DNA of 64,000 nucleotides from Actinomadura luteofluorescens. GTDB taxonomy: Bacteria > Actinomycetota > Actinomycetes > Streptosporangiales > Streptosporangiaceae. Both the position numbers and the translations under genes were made by a program. The notes under the pieces were generated by a model that saw nothing but the letters and a program-made list of their open reading frames with translations, was not told where the DNA came from and did no database searches. Of this stretch, positions 8,745 through 18,380 are shown one piece after another. Position 1 is the first letter of the stretch; every line of letters starts with the position of its first letter. The stretch spans positions 4,092,001 through 4,156,000 of the forward strand of contig NZ_JACCBA010000001.1 of the NCBI RefSeq assembly GCF_013409365.1, written 5' to 3'.

Positions 8745-9714
8745 GTGGAGACCCCCGCCTCCACCCGTCGGCACGCTGACCGCCGCCGTGGCCGGCGCCA
8801 CGCCGCCGCGGCTCTCGTGGCCCTCGCCGCCGCGGTGCCCCTGGTCGCCTCCGCGACGCCGTCCGCGGCCGCGCCGGCGTCCCTGCCCCTGGACCCGGGC
8901 GACAGCGGCAAGTTCGCGAAGCTGAACCGCCAGATCGAGCAGCTCGACAAGGAGTACGGCGGCGACCTCGCCAAGCTGAAGGACGCCGAGTACGCCGCGA
9001 AGAAGGCGCTGGACAAGTCCAACAACCTCCAGCGCGACCTCCAGGAGGCCCGCGGGGTCGTCGCCCAGCTGGCCGCGTCCCAGTACATGACGAACGGCGA
9101 GGACCCCACCGTCACGTTCCTGGCCGACGCGAACCCCTCCGACCTGCTCAGCAACGCCACCCTGGTCAGCCATCTCGCCCAGAACAAGGCGGGCAAGGTC
9201 GCCCAGATCCAGAAGCTCGTCAACGACCAGCTCGCGGCCCGCAAGGCGGCCCCAGCAGAAGATGACGGAGCTGAACAAGGAGATCAAGGACCTGAGGCGG
9301 CGCAAGTCGCAGATCCAGTCCCTGGTCAAGAAGTACAAGCCCGAGTCCCCGAGCGTCGGCATGGGCGGCGTCACCCCGCGCATGCTCAAGGTGAAGAACA
9401 CCATCGACCTGGAGATGGGCCCGTTCCCCACGATCGGCTGCTTCCGCTCCACCGGCGACCCGCAGGACCACGGCAGCGGCCGCGCCTGCGACTTCATGGT
9501 CACCACGGGCGGCGTCATGGCCTCCGGCAGCGCCCAGTCCCTGGGCGACCGCACCGCCGCCTACGCCATCGCCCACGCCAGCGCCCTCGGCATCAAGTAC
9601 ATCATCTGGCGCCAACGCATCTACGACCTCCGCAGCCCGGGCTGGCGCTCGATGGAGAACCGAGGCGGCGTCACCGCCAACCACTACGACCACGTCCACA
9701 TCTCGGTCTTCTAG
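8745..9714 (+). pseudogene. Secreted coiled-coil protein with ARB_07466-like C-terminal domain, frameshifted
   Basis: The first part (GTG 8745, AGGAGA upstream) encodes a signal peptide and a coiled coil of the peptidoglycan-hydrolase-associated type. The frame then changes at the C run 9250-9253. Removing one C joins it to MTELNKEIKDLRRRK and a C-terminal domain with GCFRSTGDPQDHGSGRACDF and HYDHVHISVF. That is the His/Asp pattern of the ARB_07466-like, VanY-related cell-wall domain. The restored protein would be 322 residues. Both halves keep clear coding character, so the break is recent or is a sequencing error. As sequenced, the first frame runs on into non-coding sequence. Confidence 0.8.
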
Positions 9715-9867
9715 GTCGTATCTGGCTCCAGCCAGAGCCGCAGCTCACGGGATCTCCCGAGAGTGCGCATCCAGGGCACTGGCCCTCGAATAGTCCACGC
9801 CGGTCTCCGAACCGGCCCGCCACCGCGTGCGAGAAGACCTGGTCTCGACGTCTTGCCACGACTGCTG

Positions 9868-10278
9868 TCAGAGGGCCAGGATGGCGGGTCGATCGCTGGG
9901 ACGCCCGTAGGCCAGGATGCGCCGCAGCCCTTCCCGTAGTCGCTCGATGCGTTCGTCGTCGACGTCCAGCGTCACTTCTATCTCAGCGTCGTCCAGCCCC
10001 AGCGCCTCCAGATTGCTGGAATCCACGACGACACGGAGGACACGATCCTTCAGGCGCACCTCTTTGACTCCGCCGTAGACGGTGCCCTGGTCCGCCGTGA
10101 CGAGGCAGTAGGAATCCATTCCAAGCGCGATGTCCTGCTCATCAGGCTCGTGCAGGCAGCACATAAAGGTCAGTTCGCGACCTCCGCCATTCTCCTGCTC
10201 AGCCACCCCGGCTACGAAAGTCTCATCGTCTTCGTAGGCTTCCGCTGCGGCGGCGCGAGCGGTGAAGGCGAACACCAT
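9868..10278 (-). CDS. Imm10-like immunity family protein
   Basis: The 136-residue soluble protein contains DEQDIALGMDSYCLVTADQGT and VYGGVKEVRLKD, which match my recollection of the Imm10 pattern (ALGMDTYCLV, then YGG). A C-terminal ELEV-type strand and an arginine-rich helix (ERLREGLRRIL) follow. Imm10 proteins are predicted antidotes to polymorphic toxins. No toxin gene is visible nearby; the adjacent frameshifted gene on the same strand is of unknown function. The start ATG is at 10278. The family call would need a profile search. Confidence 0.6.
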   Translation of the reverse strand: MVFAFTARAAAAEAYEDDETFVAGVAEQENGGGRELTFMCCLHEPDEQDIALGMDSYCLVTADQGTVYGGVKEVRLKDRVLRVVVDSSNLEALGLDDAEIEVTLDVDDERIERLREGLRRILAYGRPSDRPAILAL

Positions 10279-10381
10279 GCGAGAAGCATAGAGACAGGCT
10301 TATGCCGTGCCACGAGCATTCGTGGCCTTCGCCCGCGGCCGAAGGACCCCGTACGCTCTGCCGCTGGAGACGATACGGCGG

Positions 10382-10896
10382 TTACCGGACCGCCTGGCTC
10401 GGACCGGCGCGGGGCGGGGCCTCTACTGGGCCGGCCAGCAGGACGACCCGATCGGCAGTGACGTCATAGCCGAGCACCGGATGGCCAGGGTCGCCCTCCG
10501 GCGCCATCGCCACCGGCTTGCCCAATCGTCGGCCGAGGACTCGGAAGAGGCCGCAGAGCAGGTCCAGCCGTTCTTGGCCCTGAAACTCCCTGAGATCGAT
10601 GTCGAAGTCGACGCTGGTGCTTTCATGTGGCCAGAAGTTCAGCAGTACCCCGGTGAAGGCCGGACCTGCAACGCGGGACAGACCTCGCGGCCCTCTGCGA
10701 AGACCTCGCTCGCGGCGGGCAGGGAAAGCACCTGGCCATCTATGGAGTACTCATATGCCCAGTCTTCTGAGCGGAGTAGGTCAAAGACCGCCTGCCAGTC
10801 CTCAACACCGGTCCCCTCGATGACGACATCGGGCAGCGAGCCCATCAGTTCGGGATCGAAGAAGTCGCGTACGTCGTCCCACGAGAGATCGGGCAC
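10382..10896 (-). pseudogene. Conserved hypothetical protein, frameshifted, beside Imm10-like gene
   Basis: The N-terminal frame (ATG 10896) begins MPDLSWDDVRDFFDPELMG and stops at 10639 after VRPSPGYC. Inserting one base in the C run 10648-10651 restores a second frame reading VDFDIDLREFQGQERLDLL, then GRRLGKPV and HPVLGYDV, ending at 10382. The joined protein would be 171 residues. Both parts look like one conserved actinobacterial hypothetical protein of unknown function. It may share an operon with the Imm10-like gene, with about 100 bases between them. Confidence 0.65.
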
Positions 10897-11071
10897 GTGT
10901 CAGATGGTGCCAGAGCACAAGAGCCGGTGGGAGATCAGGCAGGGCGGCTGCCGTGGGGTCGTCTTGCTCGGGCGGTGCTGGCTGTTGCGCCGGGCCTCAG
11001 TGGCGACCGATGGGGGCTGGCCGGGGGTGCGGTCGCAGGGCTTACAGGGCCCGGTCCTCTAGGGTCTCGGC

Positions 11072-11251
11072 ATGGGTGAAAAGCGGGAGCTGCCGCGGTA
11101 TCGGGTTTTGACTGGCCCGGATGATGAGACGTTCTGCTGGCGGGTCAGTGAGGCGCTCGACCTTGGCTATGAGCTGCACGGGTCTCCGTCGGTGACGTTC
11201 AACGGAGATCGGGTCGTCGTCGCTCAGGCGCTCACCCGTCGCCAGGACTAG
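11072..11251 (+). CDS. DUF1737 domain protein
   Basis: This 59-residue protein (MGEKRELPRYRVLTGPDD, then FCWRVSEALDLGYELHGSP, FNGDRVVVAQAL) has the whole DUF1737 pattern: a YRVLTGPDD start, a GY-x-L-x-GSP turn and a final VVVAQAL strand. The family is small and soluble, and its function is unknown. It is convergent with purL, with a shared hairpin at 11272-11298. Confidence 0.85.
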   Translation: MGEKRELPRYRVLTGPDDETFCWRVSEALDLGYELHGSPSVTFNGDRVVVAQALTRRQD

Positions 11252-11271
11252 AGGCCTGCGTTGACATGCGA

Positions 11272-11298
11272 AGGGCGCCCCCGGTTCGGGGGCGCCCT
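11272..11298. terminator. Bidirectional terminator between DUF1737 and purL
   Basis: AGGGCGCCCCCG at 11272-11283 pairs perfectly with CGGGGGCGCCCT at 11287-11298 across a GTT loop. It sits 20 bases after the DUF1737 stop and 12 bases beyond the purL stop on the other strand, so it can serve both. Confidence 0.8.
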
Positions 11299-11310
11299 CC
11301 GGTGCTCGAA

Positions 11311-14300
11311 TCAGTCGGCGTAGGAGGGGAGCATTCTTTCGTGGGCCTCGCGGAGTTCGGAGAGGCCGATGCTGAACAGCTCCTGCTGGTCGCCTTCGGG
11401 GCCGCGACCCGTCACCTGCAGGGAATCGCCGCCCGCCACGCCGATCTGGCTGACCGGGACGCCCGCCGACTCGCACAGGGCCGCGAGGCGTGACTCGGCG
11501 CCCGGACGGACGACGACCATGGCGCGGGCCACCGACTCGCTGAACAGCGAGACGAACGGGTCGCCGTGCAGGGTGATGCGGGCGCCGAGGCCGCCGCGCA
11601 GGCACGACTCCACCAGCGTCTGCGAGAGGCCGCCGTCGGAGAGGTCGTGCACGGCGTTGACCAGGCCGTCCCGGACGGCCGCGACCATCACCGACGCCAG
11701 CGCCGCCTCGGCCTTCAGGTCGACCAGCGGCGGCAGGCCGCCCAGGTGGCCGTAGACGACGTGCGCCCATTCCGAGCCGCCGAACTCCTCGCGGGTCTCG
11801 CCGAGGAGGGCGATCGTGGCGCCGTCGGTGGCCAGCGACATGTTCACCCGGCGGCGCACGTCGTCGTGGACGCCAAGGACGCCGATGACCGGGGTCGGGT
11901 TGATCGGCGTGTCGCCCGTCTGGTTGTAGAAGCTGACGTTGCCGCCCGTCACCGGGATGCCGAGGTACTGGCAGCCGTCCGCCAGACCCGTGACGGCCTG
12001 CGAGAACTGCCACATGACGCCCGGGTCCTCCGGGGAGCCGAAGTTCAGGCAGTTGGTCACGGCCAGGGGCCGCGCGCCGGTCGCGGCGACGTTGCGGAAC
12101 GCCTCCGACAGGGCGAGCTGCGCGCCCGCGTACGGGTCGAGCCGGGTGTAGCGGCCGTTGCCGTCGAGGGACAGCGCGATGCCGAGGCCCGACTCGTCGT
12201 CGATGCGGACCACGCCGGCGTTCTCGGGCATCGCCATGACGGTGTTGCCCAGGACGTACCGGTCGTACTGGGACGTCACCCACGTCTTGCCGGCCAGGTT
12301 CGGGGACCCGGCCAGCCACAGGACGGTCCGGCGCAGCTCGTCGCCGTTGGACGGGCGGGTGAGCCGACCCGGGGTGTCGGACTGCATGGCGCCGAGGTCG
12401 TGCGGGGGCGCCAGCGGACGGTTGTAGACGGGGCCCTCGTCGGCGGCCGTGACCGGCGGGATGTCGACGATCGTCTCGCCGCGCCACGTCATGACCAGCC
12501 GGCGCGTGTCGGTGACCGTCCCGATCACCGTGGCCGGGATCTCCCAGCGCGCGCAGATCTCCATGAAGCGCTCGACCTTGGCGGGCTCCACCACCGCCAT
12601 CATGCGCTCCTGCGACTCGCTCATGAGGATCTCCTCAGGGCGGAGCGTCTCGTCGCGGAGCGGGACGGTGTCGAGGTCGACGTGCATGCCGCCGGTGCCG
12701 GCCGCGGCCAGCTCCGTCGTCGCGCACGACACCCCGGCGGCGCCGAGGTCCTGGATGCCGACCACGAGGTCCTCGCGGAACAGCTCCAGGCAGCACTCGA
12801 TGAGCAGCTTCTCCATGAACGGGTCGCCCACCTGGACCGACGGCCGCTTCTGGTGCGACTCCTCGTCGAAGGTGGCCGAGGCGAGCACGGACGCACCGCC
12901 GATGCCGTCCGGGCCGGTCAGGGCACCGAACAGGATCACCTGGTTGCCGGGGCCGGGGGCCACGGCGCGCTTGATGTCCTCGTGCTTCATCACGCCGACG
13001 CACAGCGCGTTCACGAGCGGGTTCTGCTCGTAGCAGGCGTCGAACACCGTCTCGCCGCCGATGTTGGGCAGGCCCAGGGAGTTGCCGTAACCGCCCACGC
13101 CGGCGACGACGCCCGGCAGGACGCGCTGGGTGTCGGCGGCGTCGGCCGGGCCGAAGCGCAGCGAGTCCATGACGGCGATGGGGCGCGCCCCCATCGACAT
13201 GATGTCGCGGACGATCCCGCCGACACCGGTAGCAGCGCCCTGGTACGGCTCGACGTAGGACGGGTGGTTGTGCGACTCCACCTTGAAGGTGACCGCCCAG
13301 CCCTGGCCGATGTCCACGACACCGGCGTTCTCGCCCATGCCGACAAGGAGCTTGTCGGTCTTCGGTGCCTTGTCGCCGAACTGGCGCAGGTGCACCTTGG
13401 AGCTCTTGTAGGAGCAGTGCTCGCTCCACATGACGGAGTAGATCGCCAGCTCGGCCGAGGTGGGCCGGCGTCCCAGGATGTTGCGGACGCGCTGGTACTC
13501 CTCCTCGTTCATCCCCAGCTCGGCGTACGGCTGCGGACGCTCGGGAGACGCGGCGGCAACGGCGACCGTGTCGGTGCCCTGGTCGTAGTGCGCGGGCGCC
13601 TCGATGGCGGGCTGCGGGCCGGTGCCACGGCCGACGGCGGGCAGCGGACCCGTTCCCCGTCCTACGGCGGGCAGCGGACCGGTTCCCCGTCCGATGGCGG
13701 GCTGGGGGCCCGTTCCAGAGCCGATGGCGGGCTGCGGGCCCGTTCCGCGTCCAACGTCGGGCTGCGGGCCGGTACCGGAGCCGACGGCGGGCAGAGGACC
13801 CGTTCCTGGGCTGATCCTAGGCAGCGGGCCCGTTCCCGGGCGGACGGCGGGCAGCGGGCCCGTGCCACGGCCGACCGTTGGCTGGGGACCCGTTCCCCGT
13901 CCAACGGCGGGCAGCGGGCCGGTACCCGGGCGCACGGTGGGCTGGGGGCCCGTTCCGCGTCCAACGGCGGGCTGCGGGCCGGTACCGGTGCCCACGGCAG
14001 GCTGCGGGCCCGGCGCCGGGCCTACCGCGGGCTGAGGGCCCGTGCCGTGGCCCACGGCGGGCTGCGGGCCCGTACCGTGGCCTACCGGAGGCTGGGGGCC
14101 GGTGCTGGGGCCTTGGGACAGCGGGCCCGAGTTCAGGTCGATGAGAGGCTGCGGGCCGCTGCTCGAACGAACGGTCGGCTGCGGGCCCGTGTTCCGTCCC
14201 ACGGCGGGCTGCGGGCCCGTGCCGGTGCCCACGGCGGGCTGCGGGCCCGTGCCGGGGCCTACCGCAGCCTGAGGGCCTGTGCCGTGGCCTACGGCGGGCT

Positions 14301-14760
14301 GCGGGCCCGTGCCGGGACCGGCTACGCGCTGCGGGCCGGATCCCGTGCCCCGGGGAGGCGGCGGTGCCGCGAAGGCGCTCAGGTCGGGCACGGTGAGCGT
14401 CGGGTCCGCGACGGTGGACGTAGGGTCGCCGCCAGAGCGCTCCTCTTCCAGGGCGCGCGTGAACTCCTCGGGCACCTGCTCGGAAGGCGCGGGGCCCTGG
14501 ACGGGCTCTTCGTCGTTCAGCACCGGGATGGGGCCGGTGAAGGGCCCGGGGACCGGTTCGGCGGCCGGGTCCTGGGAGCCGGGCAGGGCGGGGGGCTGGT
14601 CCTCTTCGAGGATGGCCTTGAACCCCTGCGTCACAGCGGGGTTGATGGGCTGGAGCTCCGGGTCGTCCGCGTCGGACTTGAGCTCGCCGAGCCACTCCAT
14701 CGAGGGCTCGTCTTCGTCTCGGGTAGCCCTTCCGGAAGCGTGGGGCCGTTGCTCACTCAT
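11311..14760 (-). CDS. purL: Phosphoribosylformylglycinamidine synthase PurL with long N-terminal repeat extension
   Basis: PurL is the synthetase subunit that converts FGAR to FGAM using ammonia from PurQ. Residues from about 395 to 1149 are a normal small-type Pur[29 protein letters not shown], the [16 protein letters not shown] loop, and [11 protein letters not shown]. Ahead of it lies an acidic, Pro-rich segment (1-137) and about 25 decapeptide repeats of [10 protein letters not shown] type (about 138-389). No stop or alternative start separates the repeats from PurL. ATG 14760 overlaps the purQ stop by four bases. The extension is absent from the PurL proteins I know. A role in scaffolding or assembly of the PurSQL complex is speculation. 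Confidence 0.95.
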   Translation of the reverse strand: MSEQRPHASGRATRDEDEPSMEWLGELKSDADDPELQPINPAVTQGFKAILEEDQPPALPGSQDPAAEPVPGPFTGPIPVLNDEEPVQGPAPSEQVPEEFTRALEEERSGGDPTSTVADPTLTVPDLSAFAAPPPPRGTGSGPQRVAGPGTGPQPAVGHGTGPQAAVGPGTGPQPAVGTGTGPQPAVGRNTGPQPTVRSSSGPQPLIDLNSGPLSQGPSTGPQPPVGHGTGPQPAVGHGTGPQPAVGPAPGPQPAVGTGTGPQPAVGRGTGPQPTVRPGTGPLPAVGRGTGPQPTVGRGTGPLPAVRPGTGPLPRISPGTGPLPAVGSGTGPQPDVGRGTGPQPAIGSGTGPQPAIGRGTGPLPAVGRGTGPLPAVGRGTGPQPAIEAPAHYDQGTDTVAVAAASPERPQPYAELGMNEEEYQRVRNILGRRPTSAELAIYSVMWSEHCSYKSSKVHLRQFGDKAPKTDKLLVGMGENAGVVDIGQGWAVTFKVESHNHPSYVEPYQGAATGVGGIVRDIMSMGARPIAVMDSLRFGPADAADTQRVLPGVVAGVGGYGNSLGLPNIGGETVFDACYEQNPLVNALCVGVMKHEDIKRAVAPGPGNQVILFGALTGPDGIGGASVLASATFDEESHQKRPSVQVGDPFMEKLLIECCLELFREDLVVGIQDLGAAGVSCATTELAAAGTGGMHVDLDTVPLRDETLRPEEILMSESQERMMAVVEPAKVERFMEICARWEIPATVIGTVTDTRRLVMTWRGETIVDIPPVTAADEGPVYNRPLAPPHDLGAMQSDTPGRLTRPSNGDELRRTVLWLAGSPNLAGKTWVTSQYDRYVLGNTVMAMPENAGVVRIDDESGLGIALSLDGNGRYTRLDPYAGAQLALSEAFRNVAATGARPLAVTNCLNFGSPEDPGVMWQFSQAVTGLADGCQYLGIPVTGGNVSFYNQTGDTPINPTPVIGVLGVHDDVRRRVNMSLATDGATIALLGETREEFGGSEWAHVVYGHLGGLPPLVDLKAEAALASVMVAAVRDGLVNAVHDLSDGGLSQTLVESCLRGGLGARITLHGDPFVSLFSESVARAMVVVRPGAESRLAALCESAGVPVSQIGVAGGDSLQVTGRGPEGDQQELFSIGLSELREAHERMLPSYAD
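13594..14349 (-). repeat. 30-bp tandem repeats encoding [14 protein letters not shown] decapeptides
   Basis: About 25 consecutive in-frame 30-base units encode variants of G-T-G-P-(Q/L)-P-(A/T)-(V/I)-(G/R)-x inside purL. Most units are 10 codons; one is 9 codons and the first is irregular. Substitutions are mostly at positions 5, 7, 9 and 10. The reading frame is kept throughout, so the array is maintained as protein. Confidence 0.95.
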
Positions 14761-15438
14761 GCGTTGACCAGTCTCTTGACGATCGAGGTGAAGAAGCCGA
14801 GCCCGTCGGTGGACGGCCCGGTCAGCGACTCGACGGCGTGCTCGGGATGGGGCATGAGCCCGACCACGTTGCCGGCCTCGTTGCAGATCCCGGCGATGTC
14901 GTCCAGGGAGCCGTTCGGGTTCAGGTCGAGGTAGCGGGCGACGATGCGGCCGGAGTCGGCCAGTTCGATCAGCGTCTCCCGGTCGGCGGTGTAGCGGCCG
15001 TCCCGGTTCTTCACCGGGATCACCAGTTCCTGGCCCTCGTTGTACTCGGAGGTCCAGGCGGTCTCGGCGTTCTCGACGCGCAGCCGCTGGTCGCGGCAGA
15101 CGAAGTGCAGCCCCGCGTTCGGGAGCAGCGCGCCGGGCAGCAGGTGCGACTCGCACAGCACCTGGAACCCGTTGCAGATGCCGAGGACCGGCAGGGCCGT
15201 CGCCTGCGGCGGCCACGACCTCGGCCATCAGCGGCGCGAACCGGGCGATCGCCCCGGCCCTCAGGTAGTCCCCGTACGAGAACCCGCCTGGCAGGACGAC
15301 GGCGTCGACCCCCCGCAGGTCATGGTCGCCGTGCCAGAGGGCGACCGGCTCAGCGCCGGCCAGCCGCACCGCGCGTGCGGCGTCCTTGTCGTCAAGGGAA
15401 CCTGGGAAGGTGATGATCCCAACCCGGGCAGCGTCCAT
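14757..15438 (-). pseudogene. purQ: Phosphoribosylformylglycinamidine synthase subunit PurQ, frameshifted in this sequence
   Basis: PurQ is the glutaminase subunit of FGAM synthase. The first frame (ATG 15438) reads [19 protein letters not shown], then [18 protein letters not shown]. After the run of three G at 15194-15196 (CCC on the coding strand) the true frame shifts. Removing one base restores [15 protein letters not shown] with the nucleophile Cys, and then MPHPEHAVE with the catalytic His-Glu. The restored length is 226 residues, normal for PurQ. The family is required for de novo purine synthesis, so a sequencing error is likely. As written, the upstream frame happens to stay open into purL and gives a false 1375-residue fusion. 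Confidence 0.9.
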
Positions 15439-15539
15439 CTGTTCTGTTCCTCCGAAATGAGGTGCGGCCGAGACGATCGGGATCTCCTCCGCCGATCAAC
15501 CCCGATGCGCGTCGCATTCCCCCGCGCGCAGGTCCCAAT

Positions 15540-15986
15540 CTACCCGGCGTTGGGAATGAGGCTGCGGTCGAGGCGCCGTACCAGGGCCCCGTCCCTCCAG
15601 GTCAGCCGCTTTCGCAGGTGAACGACGGTGCCCCGGTCGGGTGCGGAGTCGATGTCCAGGTCGTCCACCAGGGCGCGCATCAGCTTGATCCCGCGTCCCG
15701 ACTCGCTCAGGGCCTCCGGCTCCGGCGGGGCGGACCGCAGGCCGCGCCCCCAGTCCATGATCTTGAGCATGCAGGTGCCGTCGTCCACGTGCCCGGTCAC
15801 CTCGTAGTCGCCGTTCGCGCGGGCGTGCTCGATGACGTTCGTGCACGCCTCGGAGATCGCGACCAGCAGGTCGTCGACGCAGTCCTCGGCGACGCCGAGC
15901 CCCCGCAGGGCCTCGCCGGTCACCCGCCGGACCACCGGGATGCTCAGCGCGTCGCGCGGCAGCGCGAGCGAGAACCTCATATCCAC
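15540..15986 (-). CDS. HATPase_c anti-sigma-factor-type ATP-binding protein
   Basis: The 148-residue protein is a single GHKL ATPase domain of the RsbW/SpoIIAB class. The N box is SEACTNVIEHA, the G1 box DWGRGL, and GRGIKLM forms the lid region. Such proteins bind sigma or anti-anti-sigma factors. GTG 15986 is preferred because GAGGTG lies just ahead; ATG 15980 is also possible. The gene sits between purS (gap about 220 bases) and purQ (gap about 100 bases), which normally adjoin. No partner sigma or antagonist gene is adjacent, so its target is unknown. Confidence 0.85.
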   Translation of the reverse strand: MDMRFSLALPRDALSIPVVRRVTGEALRGLGVAEDCVDDLLVAISEACTNVIEHARANGDYEVTGHVDDGTCMLKIMDWGRGLRSAPPEPEALSESGRGIKLMRALVDDLDIDSAPDRGTVVHLRKRLTWRDGALVRRLDRSLIPNAG

Positions 15987-16205
15987 CCGGACACCTCGTG
16001 TCATGCTCCGGGCGTCCCGACCGTGCCCCCGGTCCCGGAGCGTGCTCGACGACTCAACGCAGCTAACAGTTCCCCGGAGGAATCTTCCGTAATCGCCACA
16101 GTCGCGGGTCCGCCATTTGGAACGGGCCATGTCACGACCGGGAACCGAGCGGCGTTCTGCCGCCGGCCCCGGCCGCGAGGCCGGTCCCGGCCACGTGCCG
16201 GACGG

Positions 16206-16448
16206 TTACAGAACGTGAACCTCGTAGTTCTCGATGACCGGATTCGCCAGCAGCGTCTCCGCGATCTTGCCGACCTTCTCCAGGGCCGCCTCGTCGGCGT
16301 CCCCCTCCAGCTCCACCTCGAACCGCTTGCCCTGCCGGACGGCCACGACCCCGTCGAACCCCATCTGCGGCAGCTTGCGGGCGATCGCCTGACCCTGCGG
16401 GTCGAGGATCTCCGGCTTGAGCATGACGTCCACGACGACACGCGCCAC
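16206..16448 (-). CDS. purS: Phosphoribosylformylglycinamidine synthase subunit PurS
   Basis: The 80-residue protein (ARVVVDVMLKPEILDPQGQA, then NPVIENYEVHVL) is a complete PurS, the small dimeric subunit that bridges PurQ and PurL. GTG 16448 is preceded by GAGGGGG. It is separated from purQ by the HATPase gene, although PurS, PurQ and PurL act as one complex. Confidence 0.93.
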   Translation of the reverse strand: MARVVVDVMLKPEILDPQGQAIARKLPQMGFDGVVAVRQGKRFEVELEGDADEAALEKVGKIAETLLANPVIENYEVHVL

Positions 16449-16543
16449 GGTCGCCCCCTCACTGATCTGCGCTTTTGCTTACGATCCTGAAGCGTACGGC
16501 ACCATGGCCCATCACGAGCCATCAGCACCCCCGGAGCCTGCCG

Positions 16544-18163
16544 ATGAACATCGAGGACCTCACGCCCGTGGAACGCCGCCTGTGGGAGGCGTTCCCCAAG
16601 GGCGAATCCGTCGACCTGTCGTCCGGCGACCAGGCGATGGACGACATCACGCGGTCGGACCGGTGGGGGCGGGACCGGATGGTCAGGGCGGAGGTCCTCG
16701 TCGCGCTGCTCGTCGGCGCGGTAGAGCCCGAGCCCGGCCAGGTCGCCGCCGTGCGGCTCGGCGGCGCCCGCATCACCGGCTCGCTGAACCTCGGGCACGC
16801 GGAGGTCCACGTCCCGCTGGCGCTCACCGGCTGCGACTTCGACGAGGCGCCGCACCTTTACTGGGCGAGCATGAACAGCGTCCACCTGATGCGCTGCCGG
16901 CTGCCGGGCCTGATCGCCTCCGGCACGCGGGTGGACGGCCACCTGTGGCTGGAGGGCAGCCGCATCAACGGCGGCCTGTGGCTGGACGGTGCGAACATCA
17001 CCGGCATCCTCAACATGTCGGGCGTGCACCTGTCCAACCCGGGCGGGGACGCGATGCTCGCCGACCGCCTCTCGGTCGAGGCGAACGTCTACTGCGACCA
17101 GGGGTTCGCCGCCAACGGCGAGGTCCGGCTGCCGGGGGCCCGCGTCGGCGGCCAGCTGATCTTCCGGGGCGCGCGGCTGTACAACCCGTCCGGCGCCGCC
17201 CTGTACGCCAGCCGCCTGGACGTGGCCGCGAACGTGTTCTGCGACGGCGGGTTCAGCGCCGAGGGCGAGATCCGGCTCCGCGGCGCCCGCGTCGGCGGCT
17301 ACCTGTCGTTCGTCGGCGCCCGCCTGTCCGCCCCCAAGCGGACCGCCCTGAACGCCGACGACTTGGCCGTCGAGACCGACATCTACTGCTCGGACGGGTT
17401 CACCGCCATCGGCGCCGTCAGCTTCTCCGGGGCCCGCGTCACCGGGCAGCTCAGCCTGCGCGACGCCCGCCTGCTCCACGACGAGGGGACGGCGCTCGGC
17501 CTGCAGCGCCTCCAGGCCGAGGAGCTCCTGCTGCGCACCGCCGAGCCGATCAAGGGGACGGCGGACCTGTCCTACGCGCGCATCAACCTGCTGCGCGATG
17601 ACGCCGCGTCCTGGCCGGAGCACCTCCAGCTCGACGGGCTCCAGTACGAGACCCTCGAGCCGCCGCTCACCGCCCGGGAGCGGCTGGCGTGGCTGCGCCG
17701 CGACACCGACGGCTACGCCCCGCAGCCCTACGAGCGGCTCGCGCAGACCTACCGCTCCCTCGGCCTGGACGCCGACGGGCGCTCCGTCCTGCTCGCCAAG
17801 GCCCGGGACCGGCGCAGGACGCAGGGCGTCCCCCGCAAGATCGTCGGCTGGTTCCAGGACGGGCTGGTCGGCTACGGCTACCGCCCGTTCCGCGCCGCGA
17901 GCTGGCTGGTGGGGCTGCTCGCCTTCGGGACGATCGTCTTCTCGATCCACCGGCCCGACGTCCTGGACGACGGCCACAAGCCGCACTTCAACGCGTTCTT
18001 CTACACGCTCGACCTCCTCCTGCCGATCGGCAGCCTCGGCCAGGAGATGGAGTTCGCACCCAAGGGCGTCTACCAGTGGATCGCCAACTTCATCGTCGCC
18101 GGGGGGCTGCTCCTCGGCCTGACGGTCGCGGCCGGCGCGACGCGGGCGCTCTCCCGGGAATAG
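16544..18163 (+). CDS. Beta-helix membrane protein (annotated elsewhere as membrane-associated oxidoreductase)
   Basis: The 539-residue protein starts MNIEDLTPVERRLWEAFP. About 300 residues follow of short repeats of the form G-A-R-(V/I)-x-G-x-L-x-(L/F) (GARITGSLNL, GARVGGQLIF, GARVGGYLSF, GARVTGQLSL), the signature of a right-handed beta-helix. Two or three membrane helices lie at the C-terminus (ASWLVGLLAFGTIVFSI and FIVAGGLLLGLTVAAGA). Relatives in Streptomyces are often called membrane-associated oxidoreductase, but no cofactor motif is visible, so I do not accept that function. A paralogue is encoded at 39373. It is divergent from purS. Confidence 0.8.
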   Translation: MNIEDLTPVERRLWEAFPKGESVDLSSGDQAMDDITRSDRWGRDRMVRAEVLVALLVGAVEPEPGQVAAVRLGGARITGSLNLGHAEVHVPLALTGCDFDEAPHLYWASMNSVHLMRCRLPGLIASGTRVDGHLWLEGSRINGGLWLDGANITGILNMSGVHLSNPGGDAMLADRLSVEANVYCDQGFAANGEVRLPGARVGGQLIFRGARLYNPSGAALYASRLDVAANVFCDGGFSAEGEIRLRGARVGGYLSFVGARLSAPKRTALNADDLAVETDIYCSDGFTAIGAVSFSGARVTGQLSLRDARLLHDEGTALGLQRLQAEELLLRTAEPIKGTADLSYARINLLRDDAASWPEHLQLDGLQYETLEPPLTARERLAWLRRDTDGYAPQPYERLAQTYRSLGLDADGRSVLLAKARDRRRTQGVPRKIVGWFQDGLVGYGYRPFRAASWLVGLLAFGTIVFSIHRPDVLDDGHKPHFNAFFYTLDLLLPIGSLGQEMEFAPKGVYQWIANFIVAGGLLLGLTVAAGATRALSRE

Positions 18164-18380
18164 CGGACGTAACGTGCGTCACGTCCGGGTCGCGGGGTAG
18201 GGCCGGGGGTAGGACCTCCGGTGGAGGGACTCGCATCGCGGTGGCGGGGGCTTGCATCGCAGGGTGTGATGTCTGCCACGATGGCATTGCGGCTTTTGTC
18301 CCTTACCGGGGACGGGGCCGTCGACATCGGCCGGCCGCGCGGCGACCCCGCGTGACGGCCCCGAACGAGGAGTGTCATCG

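Noticed and set aside
11566..14934. An 1100-residue plus-strand frame opposite purL
   Set aside because: Low-complexity Arg/Val/Gly translation of the antisense strand, with no motifs; purL on the minus strand explains the sequence.
11311..15438. A single 1375-residue PurQ-PurL fusion protein
   Set aside because: The region between the PurQ N-terminus and the purL start is translated in a shadow frame; the real PurQ C-terminus lies in another frame and one base restores it.
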